DNA of 64,000 nt from Mariniphaga sp964559175 (GTDB taxonomy: Bacteria; Bacteroidota; Bacteroidia; Bacteroidales; Prolixibacteraceae): NCBI GenBank assembly GCA_964559175.1, contig CAZLGT010000003.1, positions 1-64,000 on the forward strand, given 5' to 3'. Below are positions 56,941-64,000 of this stretch, piece after piece. Each line of letters opens with the position of its first letter. The stretch's first letter is position 1. The position numbers and the translations under genes were made by a program. The notes under the pieces were generated by a model. The model did no database searches. It was given only the letters and a program-made list of their open reading frames with translations, and was not told where the DNA came from.

Positions 56941-59409
56941 TTATTTATACAAATCGGCCATTACCAGCCTTATTTCGCCATAAGAATAGCTTTCGCCCAG
57001 TTTGTTTTTGATGTCGCTGGTGGTTTCCGTTTCGGCTTTTTCACGCAGGCATTTGGCAATGGTATCGTATTTTTTGCGGTCGATAAGGTCGAAAATATCC
57101 AGTTTGCCGCGGTTCACAAAATGTGCCAGATGACCTTCGATGGTTGAAACGGCCAGAGTGCGTTTTTTGGCAATTTCCGGCGGTTTTAGTCCCTGTTTAA
57201 AAAGTGTAAGACTTACTTCTTTGGTGTCGAGGCCGGCCAGTTCCACTTCCTGTTTGGCGTTCAGCGGAATGTCCATTCCTTTTTCCCTTCGGAATTCCAG
57301 AACAAGCGCCAGAATATCCTGACCGAACTGCTCCATTTTTTTTCCGCCCATTCCTTTCACCGCTTTTAGTTCGACCGCAGTGGACGGAAGTTTTTGTGCA
57401 ATTTCCAGCATTACTTTTTGCCGGACAATTTTTGATTCGTCCATGCCTGTTTCCAGCGATTTGTTCACACGCCATTCCAGCAGTTTCCGGTAAAATTCGG
57501 GATGGGTAACATTCAGCGATGCAGCCTGTTTCCGGGCTTTAACGGCAGGTTTTTCAATGGAGGCCAGTGCGCGGGCTTCGAGGTATCGTTGTATGGAAAA
57601 TCCTCCGGTAATGGATTCCAGTCCGGCACGTTTGATGGTAATTTCGGTTTCCAGTTGTCCCAACAAATCAGCAATTCGTTTTCTGATGGCCCGGTTGTCG
57701 GTTTCAAAACCTGATTGTTCAAGCGGCAATTCCAGATGTTCCTTCAGTTTGGTTAAAAAGTAGTCTGCCGCTTTTTTCAGCCGTTCCTGCAAAGGAGTAT
57801 TTTCTTCGGCATGGCCGTAATTTTCAGCCATTTTTTCTATTTGCGGACTGAACTTTTCAGCCACATCAATCATTTCTGCCTGAACCGGTTTCAGAATGTT
57901 TTGAAGCTCCGTTTGCAGGTTCCCCATCAGCGATGAGGCATTTTCATTCCAAACTTTCAAAATCCAGGAGATAGTTCGCACAACCGATTTAAAATCGAAC
58001 AGTTCGTTCAGCAGCTGAAGTTCATAAGTTTTACGGTGTTTTTCCAGCACTTTTTCGTCGGGCTGGTTTTGCTCCACCTGGGTGGTAAACCCAATAACGG
58101 TTTTGTCATTGATAACGCTCTGGGAATTCAACGGCGTGCTTAGCACCAGACCGTCCAAACTTTTGCAACGGCTGAGCGCCACATAAACCTGCCCGTGGGC
58201 AAACGACTGCCGGGCGTCGATGATGGCTTTTTCGAAGGTAAGTCCCTGGCTTTTGTGGATGGTAATTGCCCAGGCCAGCTTTAACGGGTACTGGATGAAT
58301 TTCCCAACCACTTCTTCCTCTATTTCACCGCTGAATTCATTCAGGCTGTAACGCGAATTTTCCCACACATCGGGCTCAACGGTTATGGGTTCGGTATCGC
58401 CGGGGCAAAGTACTTTAATTTCATCATCGATAATGTTTACCACTTTGCCGATTTTGCCGTTGTAATATCTTTTTTCAATGGAAGCATCATTTTTCAGAAA
58501 CATAACCTGGGCGCCGGTTTTAATTTCCAGAATTTCATCGGCAGGGAAAGCATATTCAGGAAAATCGCCTTCCACGGTACACTGAAACCGGTGCAGTTTG
58601 GTATTCAGCTTTTTCAGGTGCATTTCGTTTATCCGTTTTGCCTGATAGTTGTGGGTGGTAAGCGTAATGTATCCTTCGTCTTCGGCAGGTGAGAAATCGG
58701 GTTTGAACCTGTTGTTAAGCATCTGCAAATCGGCACCGTTCATTTCATTGTCGCGCACTTTGTTCAGCAAATCGATAAATTCCTGTTCGCTCTGGCGGTA
58801 AATGTGTTTCAGTTCGATGCCCACAAAATCCGATTTTTTCAGGGCATGGCTGCTGAAGAAAAATCCGGTATCGTAATAATTTTTCAGAATATTCCATTCA
58901 TCATCTTTTATAACCGGCGCCAGTTGCTGCAGGTCGCCAATCATTAGCAGCTGTATTCCGCCAAACGGTTGGTAGCGGTTTTTGAAGCGGCGCAGCGTGG
59001 CATCGATGGCATCCAGCACATCGGCGCGCACCATGCTGATTTCGTCGATGACCAACAAATCAAGGCTGCGGATGAGGTTGATTTTGTTTTTACTGAACCG
59101 GTTGATGCGGTCGGAATATCCTGCGGCAGGACGATTATCAGGGAATCCCCGGGTTCCGGCATGTTGCGGAATTTGCGGTCCGAAAGGAAGCTGAAAAAAG
59201 GAGTGAATGGTTACCCCGCCTGCATTAATGGCTGCAACACCTGTTGGAGCAACCACTACCATTCGTTTGGGCGAGATTTTTTTCAGATTTTTCAGAAATG
59301 TGGTTTTCCCTGTTCCTGCTTTTCCGGTCAGAAACAAATTTCGGTTTGTGTAATGAATAAAATTGAAAGCCAGTTTTAGATGCTGATTTTTTTCATTGTG
59401 CATGGCCAA
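56941..59409 (-). CDS. PIF1-like helicase with HRDC and HTH tail
   Basis: An 822-residue AAA-type DNA helicase of the PIF1/RecD2 group. Walker A is GKAGTGKTT (residues 27-35), Walker B VIDEISMVRADVLDAID, followed by QLLMIGDLQQLAPV and the C-terminal superfamily-1 motif AWAITIHKSQGLTFEKAIID. The tail carries an HRDC domain (ALPSTAVELKAVKGMGGKKMEQFG) and then an HTH-like module (LTLFKQGLKPPEIAKKRTLAVSTIEGHL). This architecture is widespread in Bacteroidota and probably acts at G4 or stalled forks. A start two codons later is possible. The next gene upstream is the ATP-cone nuclease, 66 bp away. Confidence 0.92.
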   Translation of the reverse strand: MAMHNEKNQHLKLAFNFIHYTNRNLFLTGKAGTGKTTFLKNLKKISPKRMVVVAPTGVAAINAGGVTIHSFFQLPFGPQIPQHAGTRGFPDNRPAAGYSDRINRFSKNKINLIRSLDLLVIDEISMVRADVLDAIDATLRRFKNRYQPFGGIQLLMIGDLQQLAPVIKDDEWNILKNYYDTGFFFSSHALKKSDFVGIELKHIYRQSEQEFIDLLNKVRDNEMNGADLQMLNNRFKPDFSPAEDEGYITLTTHNYQAKRINEMHLKKLNTKLHRFQCTVEGDFPEYAFPADEILEIKTGAQVMFLKNDASIEKRYYNGKIGKVVNIIDDEIKVLCPGDTEPITVEPDVWENSRYSLNEFSGEIEEEVVGKFIQYPLKLAWAITIHKSQGLTFEKAIIDARQSFAHGQVYVALSRCKSLDGLVLSTPLNSQSVINDKTVIGFTTQVEQNQPDEKVLEKHRKTYELQLLNELFDFKSVVRTISWILKVWNENASSLMGNLQTELQNILKPVQAEMIDVAEKFSPQIEKMAENYGHAEENTPLQERLKKAADYFLTKLKEHLELPLEQSGFETDNRAIRKRIADLLGQLETEITIKRAGLESITGGFSIQRYLEARALASIEKPAVKARKQAASLNVTHPEFYRKLLEWRVNKSLETGMDESKIVRQKVMLEIAQKLPSTAVELKAVKGMGGKKMEQFGQDILALVLEFRREKGMDIPLNAKQEVELAGLDTKEVSLTLFKQGLKPPEIAKKRTLAVSTIEGHLAHFVNRGKLDIFDLIDRKKYDTIAKCLREKAETETTSDIKNKLGESYSYGEIRLVMADLYK

Positions 59410-59475
59410 ACGTTCTTTGGTTGTTGAAAAACAGCTAATTTAAGCATGTTCGTTTAATTTCACAAAAAACAGTGC

Positions 59476-60321
59476 CTATAAAATATTTTCCAGTTCCTTC
59501 ATTAATTCCTTGTATTGTCTTTCCGGAAGCTGGAAATCATTCAGTACCTCTTGTTTTTCTAAAATTTGCCGGCAAATAACAATGCCGCGGTCCATCAGAT
59601 TTTGCTTTTGATTTTTGGTAAGGTTGTGCAACACAGTTACCGGGTATATTTTCGCCCGATCGATGATGTCTTTTAGTCCCTTACCTGTAGGATAATCCCA
59701 GCTAAGGAGGTTAAGACCGCTGCATTTTCCATAATCAATGGCATCGGAAGAAAACCGGGTGTTGGTCACTATCCAGCCTCCAAATTCGTATCCCTCAAAC
59801 CGGTCTGAACTTTTTCTTTGGTTCACAATGTCGTCCACCCGCGAGCGTATATACAGCGGAACCTGCACATTAACTGTTTTTCCGGGGCTTTGTCCATACT
59901 TGCATTCCACAAAATATTGCTTTTTCCCTTTGGTGGCAATCACATCTACTTCATGGGAGACACACAGGCCTTGTAGGGTTTTACCCACTTCAACAGTATA
60001 ACCTTTTAATTCCATTACTTTCCCAATGAGGTGTTCGAAAGGATACCCTGTCGGTCCCAATTCCATGATGGCCTTTTTCAGTTTGTAGCGCGATGCCAAG
60101 AGTTTCCTCTTTTTCCGCAGCAGCGAAAACGCACGGGCATAGATTTTTTTGGTGGTTATGCCACTGGTTATCCACGATTCTATATCGCCAGCCACCTGGT
60201 CTATTATTTCTTCTTCTGCGCCGGCATTTCGCAACGATTGTTTCAGTTTGCTCACCCTGAAGGGTTCCTCTTCGCCCGATGCTTTCCTGATAAGGATAGT
60301 GGAGTTGCTTTTATTACTCAT
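59476..60321 (-). CDS. ATP-cone plus Mrr-like restriction endonuclease domain protein
   Basis: A 281-residue protein with two domains. Residues 8-90 form an ATP-cone (ILIRKASGEEEPFRVSKLKQSLRNAGA... ITTKKIYARAFSLLRKK), the nucleotide-sensing module of NrdR and class I RNR. Residues 95-215 form an Mrr-like nuclease: YPFEHLIGKVMELKGYTVEVG, then HEVDVIATKGKKQYFVECKYG with the Asp and Glu-x-Lys of the PD-(D/E)XK site. It could cleave foreign or damaged DNA under nucleotide control, though the role is unproven. The start at 60321 is chosen over one 16 codons earlier. It precedes the PIF1-like gene on the same strand. Confidence 0.88.
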   Translation of the reverse strand: MSNKSNSTILIRKASGEEEPFRVSKLKQSLRNAGAEEEIIDQVAGDIESWITSGITTKKIYARAFSLLRKKRKLLASRYKLKKAIMELGPTGYPFEHLIGKVMELKGYTVEVGKTLQGLCVSHEVDVIATKGKKQYFVECKYGQSPGKTVNVQVPLYIRSRVDDIVNQRKSSDRFEGYEFGGWIVTNTRFSSDAIDYGKCSGLNLLSWDYPTGKGLKDIIDRAKIYPVTVLHNLTKNQKQNLMDRGIVICRQILEKQEVLNDFQLPERQYKELMKELENIL

Positions 60322-60496
60322 TTCTGATTTGATTTTTCGGATTGTTAAATATAGCTTATTACCTTCCATTTTTCTTTATTTTCAGTTGTAAATATTTCAG
60401 AATTTTTATGGATTGGCAATACCGGATGTTTCACTAACATTCGTTTAACATGGGTTGAAAGAATCAAATATCATTTTCTTTGCCGGGAATACTTGT

Positions 60497-60504
60497 TACT
60501 TTTG
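60497..60504 (+). promoter_or_regulatory. putative -7 box (TACTTTTG) of the FemAB-like gene
   Basis: TACTTTTG matches TAnnTTTG exactly, 21 bp before the chosen start codon. The closest TTTG upstream is 14 nt away, too near for a standard -33, so the promoter is only partly supported. Confidence 0.4.
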
Positions 60505-60525
60505 TCCGCTCAAATTCAATTTTTA

Positions 60526-61656
60526 ATGCATTGTGCGATAGAAAAAAAGGCCATTGGGGATGTGATTCCTACCAACATTGTCCAGCAAACCTCGTATTGG
60601 GCCAATGTTAAAAAACAGCTTGGTGAACAACCGCTGGCATTTGGATATGAAGCCACCGGTGATTTGCTGAACCCTGCTCTGCCGGGAAATTACCGGATGC
60701 ATGATGACTTGCTGGTATTTATCCGTTACATCGATTCGAAACACTGTATTGCGTATGTGCCTTACGGCCCGGAAGGTGAACCGGAGTTTGAAAATCAGGG
60801 ATTGTTTCTTGAGGAGCTGTCGGAAGTGTTACGTTCTTTTTTACCCAAGGGATGCATTCTGATACGTTACGATTTGCCCTGGGAGAACCAGTGGGCAACC
60901 GACGACAACTATTTCGACGACAATGGTAACTGGCAGGGCCCGCCATCGGTTCAAAGCCAGGAGTTCAGGGTGAATTTTAACACCCGCAACTGGAATCTGC
61001 AAAAGAGCCCCAGTGACAATTTGCCTTCGAATACTTTCTTTTTGAATGTAGGAGAAAGCAAGGAAAACATATTACAGCGGATGAAACCCAAAACCCGGTA
61101 CAACATTCGTCTCGCAGAAAGAAAGGGAGTGCGTGTGAGCAGCCACGGACTGGAAAAACTGGATGCCTGGTATCAATTGTACCGGGAAACATCACTTCGA
61201 AACCACATTACCCTGCATCAGAAGGAATATTTTTATTCGGCGTTTGGCAATGCAGTAAAAGAAAACAACGATGTACAAACCCGGTTACTGATGGCTGACT
61301 ACGAAGGCGAATACCTGGCGGCCATGTTTTTGGTGTTGTCGAAAAAGCGTGGTACCTATTTGTACGGCGCTTCCTCCAATTCAAAACGAAACCTGATGGC
61401 TACTTATGCAGTACAGTGGGAAGGAATCAGACTTGCACATGAGGCCGGTTGCGAAGAATACGACATGTTTGGAGCAGCACCCAACAACGATCCGTCGCAT
61501 CCGATGTACGGACTTTACAGGTTTAAGAGCGGTTTTGGAGGCCGGATGTACCATCGTATGGGTTGCTGGGATTACCCGTTAGACCAGAAAATGTATGAAT
61601 TTTTCAGGGCGCAGGAGGTGAATTTTCAAAATTATCATAGTGTTACAAGAAATTGA
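60526..61656 (+). CDS. FemAB/FemX-like peptidoglycan bridge acyltransferase
   Basis: A 376-residue GNAT-fold protein of the FemABX group, which adds amino acids from aminoacyl-tRNA to lipid II or a related acceptor. Visible segments are SYWANVKKQLGEQPLAFGYEATG near residue 22, KPKTRYNIRLAERKGVRV, the WYQLYRETSLRNHITLHQ block, and the C-terminal LYGASSNSKRNLMATYAVQWEGIRLAHEAGCEEYDMFG, the strongest family signature. The start at 60526 avoids an unsupported TTG 11 codons earlier. In Bacteroidota the physiological amino acid and acceptor are not established. Confidence 0.88.
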   Translation: MHCAIEKKAIGDVIPTNIVQQTSYWANVKKQLGEQPLAFGYEATGDLLNPALPGNYRMHDDLLVFIRYIDSKHCIAYVPYGPEGEPEFENQGLFLEELSEVLRSFLPKGCILIRYDLPWENQWATDDNYFDDNGNWQGPPSVQSQEFRVNFNTRNWNLQKSPSDNLPSNTFFLNVGESKENILQRMKPKTRYNIRLAERKGVRVSSHGLEKLDAWYQLYRETSLRNHITLHQKEYFYSAFGNAVKENNDVQTRLLMADYEGEYLAAMFLVLSKKRGTYLYGASSNSKRNLMATYAVQWEGIRLAHEAGCEEYDMFGAAPNNDPSHPMYGLYRFKSGFGGRMYHRMGCWDYPLDQKMYEFFRAQEVNFQNYHSVTRN

Positions 61657-61731
61657 AAGATTGCCAAATTTTATCTATATTGCATTCATTAATAATAGAT
61701 TACTTGTAAAACTAAATACTCAACCCAGATA

Positions 61732-62127
61732 ATGAGCAATTATATTGGCTGGATTTTGTTTTTTTCAACTATTGCTTTTATAGTTTTATACCGTATTTTT
61801 TCAAAAAATCCGGAGGCATTTAGAAGTAAATATTCTGAATTTAAGTCAATTGAGAGAAAATACTCTTCACCGGAAAAAATAATTGCAGCCTTAGAGGCCG
61901 CCGGGTTTTGTCGAGTCAGACATTATTCTGAAGAAAATCGATTTCTTGCTACAGGAAAAATATCAATGTCATCCTGGGGTGAGTTCATAGAAGTGAAACT
62001 AATAAAAGATAATGCTGAACATATCATCTGTTTTAAGTCTGTCTGTTCTTTTTTATTTCAAGTTTATGACTGGGGTAAAAATAAGCGCAACGCAAAGCGG
62101 TTCTTTAAAGCACTCAGTGAAATTTAA
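61732..62127 (+). CDS. small single-span membrane protein
   Basis: A 131-residue protein with one N-terminal membrane helix (NYIGWILFFSTIAFIVLYRIF) and a basic, strand-rich cytoplasmic part (KIIAALEAAGFCRVRHYSEENRFLATGKISMSSWGEFIEVKLIKD). No family is recognised. AT-rich codons resemble the accessory genes at 15-19 and 55-56 kb. Its end overlaps the pssA stop region by 14 bp in convergent orientation. Confidence 0.7.
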   Translation: MSNYIGWILFFSTIAFIVLYRIFSKNPEAFRSKYSEFKSIERKYSSPEKIIAALEAAGFCRVRHYSEENRFLATGKISMSSWGEFIEVKLIKDNAEHIICFKSVCSFLFQVYDWGKNKRNAKRFFKALSEI

Positions 62128-62863
62128 TCCCCATCAGGTAAACCCCAAAATTCATAAATATATAAGTTAAAATGGTCAGCGCCAGTCCGTAAACATTTAG
62201 CGTGGCCAGCAGAACTACGGCAATCGATAAAAAAACATACCGGTACCAGTTTTCATTCCATTTCAGGTTTTTTACTTTCAGCGAAAACATGGGTAGGCTG
62301 ATTACCATCATTCCCGAGGTAAACAGGCCAAGAATGAGCAGGTTGCGTGTCGATAACAGGAATTGAAAAAGCTCGGGGTAACGTTGCGATTCAATCATTA
62401 ATCCGAAGGATGCCCAGAAAATACCGTTCGATGGAATGGGCAGACCTCTGAAAAAAGGTTCGTCTGACTGGGTTGTATTGAATCTGGCGAGACGGATGGC
62501 GCCCATTACAGGCATCAGCAACGCCGAAAAAAGGATGAGCCACTGGTCCCAACTGGCAGCGATAAGATGGATGGGCTGGTTTTTCCCGAAGAGTGAAAAC
62601 TCGAGCAGGGTAAACAGGATGGCTGCCGGCGCCAGGCCAAACGAAATTAAATCGGCCAGCGAATCAAGTTGTTTGCCTGTTTCTGAATAGGCTTTCAGTA
62701 AACGTGCGGCCAGTCCGTCGAGAAAATCGAAAATTGCTGCAAGGCAGATAAATATGCCTGCCCAGATAAGGTGCCCGTCGATGGCAAAAATAACAGCCAG
62801 CGAACCGGCAATCAGGTTCAGCGAAGTGATAAAATTGGGTATTTGCTTTATCACCATGTTCAT
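62114..62863 (-). CDS. pssA: CDP-diacylglycerol--serine O-phosphatidyltransferase
   Basis: Makes phosphatidylserine from CDP-diacylglycerol and L-serine in the inner membrane. The 249-residue protein has six to eight hydrophobic segments and the CDP-alcohol phosphotransferase motif DGLAARLLKAYSETGKQLDSLAD (DGxxARxxxxxxxxGxxxDxxxD) at about residues 48-70. Downstream order on the minus strand is cdsA, psd, pssA, so this gene is the last of the set, 6 bp after psd. Together they convert phosphatidate to phosphatidylethanolamine. Confidence 0.96.
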   Translation of the reverse strand: MNMVIKQIPNFITSLNLIAGSLAVIFAIDGHLIWAGIFICLAAIFDFLDGLAARLLKAYSETGKQLDSLADLISFGLAPAAILFTLLEFSLFGKNQPIHLIAASWDQWLILFSALLMPVMGAIRLARFNTTQSDEPFFRGLPIPSNGIFWASFGLMIESQRYPELFQFLLSTRNLLILGLFTSGMMVISLPMFSLKVKNLKWNENWYRYVFLSIAVVLLATLNVYGLALTILTYIFMNFGVYLMGIKFH

Positions 62864-62869
62864 GCCTGA

Positions 62870-63526
62870 TTATTTAAATGATGCAATAACAGTTATTCCA
62901 CCCACCGTTTTTTGATTTTGCTGAACATGCACCTTTGCATTTGCCGGTAAAAACAAATCTACCCGTGAACCAAAACGGATAAAACCATATTCTTCGCCTT
63001 GTTCTACTTTGTTTCCGGGTTTTTTGTATGTAACAATGCGTTGGGCAACTGTTCCTGCAATTTGTCGCGATAAAACTTCCACTCCGCCGGCATTTTTAAA
63101 AACAGTAGAACATCGCTCATTCTTTTCCGACGACTTTTTGACAAATGCCGGATAGAATGCACCTTTTTTATGATGCAGATAAGTCACCTCTCCGCCAATG
63201 GGCGAGCGGTTTTGGTGCACGTTAAACACCGACATGAAAATGGACACCTTCAGCCGTTCGTCTTTAAAGTATTCTCCCTCGTACGCTTTCGTTATTTCCA
63301 AAATTTTGCCGTCGGCAGGAGCCAGCACATGATTTTTGTTTTTTTCAATTTCGCGTTGCGGAACCCTGAAAAAGAAAACAATAAGTACCGCCAGAGCCAG
63401 CGATGCAGCCATTAAAAAATAGAAAACAAGGTAATCTTTCAGCGTAAAATAGATGATGGCATCGATTACGGCCAAAAAGAAAAAGGCAATGGGAATGATT
63501 TTTTTCCCTTCGTTGTGAATTTGCAT
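62870..63526 (-). CDS. psd: phosphatidylserine decarboxylase
   Basis: Converts phosphatidylserine to phosphatidylethanolamine. The 218-residue short type contains two N-terminal membrane helices, PADGKILEI, the VFNVHQNRSPIGGEV block, and the self-cleavage site in the C-terminal IRFGSRVDLFLP, where the Ser in GS becomes the pyruvoyl group. It lies between cdsA and pssA with gaps of 3 and 6 bp and is surely co-transcribed with them. Confidence 0.96.
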   Translation of the reverse strand: MQIHNEGKKIIPIAFFFLAVIDAIIYFTLKDYLVFYFLMAASLALAVLIVFFFRVPQREIEKNKNHVLAPADGKILEITKAYEGEYFKDERLKVSIFMSVFNVHQNRSPIGGEVTYLHHKKGAFYPAFVKKSSEKNERCSTVFKNAGGVEVLSRQIAGTVAQRIVTYKKPGNKVEQGEEYGFIRFGSRVDLFLPANAKVHVQQNQKTVGGITVIASFK

Positions 63527-63529
63527 AAT

Positions 63530-64000
63530 TTAAATATTTCCAGATAAAGATAACCATACGTAAATTACAGGAATCGCAAAAAGCAAGCTGTCGAAACGGT
63601 CGAGAAGACCGCCATGACCGGGCAAAATGGTTCCTGAATCTTTCACATTAAGACGACGTTTGATGATGGATTCAAAAAGGTCGCCAAGTGTGCCAAACAC
63701 CACCACAATAACTGCAATAACCAACCAGTTTATAACTGATTGTTGCTTGAAAATTACTGAATTGAGAACGCCCATAAGCAGGGCAAAGATGGCGCCGCCA
63801 AAAAACCCTTCCCACGACTTGTTGGGTGAGATTTTTTTACGGATTTTGTGTTTGCCAAATTTTGAACCTGCCATGTATGCCATAGAATCGTATGTCCAAA
63901 CAATGAAAAGGACACCAATAAGAACTTCTGAATTAAAATCAGGGTAATTCGGATAACCGGGAAATACAATGAAATTGAGCAAACTAAATGGAATGGCTAC
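63530..64000 (-). CDS. cdsA: phosphatidate cytidylyltransferase, 3' part (cut by window end)
   Basis: Makes CDP-diacylglycerol from phosphatidate and CTP. Only the C-terminal 156 codons are present; the reading frame runs through the window edge (the codons at the end read VAIPFSLLNFIVFPG) and must continue beyond. The family signature is complete: SIIKRRLNVKDSGTILPGHGGLLDRFDS near the end, with the conserved KDSG, HGG and DR. An earlier KISPNKSWEG block also fits. It is the first of three phospholipid genes on this strand. Confidence 0.95.
   Translation of the reverse strand, partial: VAIPFSLLNFIVFPGYPNYPDFNSEVLIGVLFIVWTYDSMAYMAGSKFGKHKIRKKISPNKSWEGFFGGAIFALLMGVLNSVIFKQQSVINWLVIAVIVVVFGTLGDLFESIIKRRLNVKDSGTILPGHGGLLDRFDSLLFAIPVIYVWLSLSGNI

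Noticed and set aside
56779..57147. A 122-codon plus-strand frame across the 33-bp repeats
   Set aside because: Most of it is antisense to the PIF1-like gene; the repeat peptide is explained by the DNA repeat.
1..64000. tRNA, rRNA, riboswitch or intact insertion sequence
   Set aside because: None was recognised on reading; no transposase-like protein is encoded, though small RNAs without clear structure could be missed by eye.

Overview
The window reads as a chromosomal segment of a Bacteroidota bacterium, probably of the Marinilabiliales/Prolixibacteraceae type. This is inferred from gene content, with no rRNA in view. Pointers are a secreted subtilase with a type IX secretion C-terminal sorting domain, many lipoproteins, start sites without strong Shine-Dalgarno sequences, promoters of the TTTG-N19/20-TAnnTTTG kind, a PIF1-type helicase with HRDC and HTH tails, a DUF4252 lipoprotein, and pectin-degrading genes. 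Most of the window is ordinary core genome with a moderate base composition.

Layout. 1-0.7 kb: ribosomal proteins L35 and L20 (infC presumably lies just outside). 0.95-14.7 kb: metabolic and envelope genes: an outer-membrane protein, two SDR enzymes, DUF2891, a MATE transporter, a TPR histidine kinase, L-serine ammonia-lyase, an aldose epimerase lipoprotein, and an overlapping alpha/beta hydrolase-NUDIX-M24 peptidase operon. 14.75-20.1 kb: an AT-rich accessory island holding a voltage-gated ion channel gene overlapping a PD-(D/E)XK nuclease gene, then an orphan Fic gene. Both cargos are bordered by structured inverted-repeat elements that share a CGTTGCC core. 20.1-25 kb: a MORN-repeat protein, the T9SS subtilase, xseA-xseB and deoC. 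25-33.9 kb: acyltransferase, BASS transporter, alkaline phosphatase, AlbA_2 protein, GNAT, YjjX, a NifX-like protein, an AhpD-like protein, miaB, yebC and a SPOR protein. 33.9-39.9 kb: a PurF-like amidotransferase, SlyD, aroC, DUF134, a PepSY-type membrane protein, a His-rich lipoprotein and MsrB. 40-43.8 kb: a rhamnogalacturonan/pectin locus (GH105, GH2) with a truncated PL11 lyase remnant. 44.2-48 kb: a cell-wall peptide operon (transglutaminase, NlpC/P60, Tat-exported dipeptide epimerase). 48-52.4 kb: a pseudouridine synthase, an S9 peptidase and DUF4252. 52.4-60.4 kb: a SNF2 helicase with a small partner, a VapBC-like pair, a membrane protein, a DUF4143 ATPase fragment abutting 33-bp tandem repeats, a PIF1-like helicase, and an ATP-cone/Mrr-like endonuclease. 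60.5-64 kb: a FemAB-like acyltransferase, a small membrane protein, and the phospholipid genes pssA, psd and cdsA (cut by the window end).

The strongest candidate for something undescribed is the two-gene channel-nuclease module at 15.1-17.7 kb. Its genes overlap by 26 bp, it is AT-richer than its surroundings, and near-identical 16-bp inverted repeats sit exactly outside it. A membrane voltage sensor/pore paired with an intracellular nuclease fits a membrane-triggered defence or signalling unit, but this function is inference. The repeat elements that frame it and the Fic gene may be the ends of a cassette-like mobile unit. Other points of interest are the PL11 gene scar, the 33-bp repeats with compensatory dyad changes, and an SDR enzyme whose catalytic Tyr and Lys positions are replaced.
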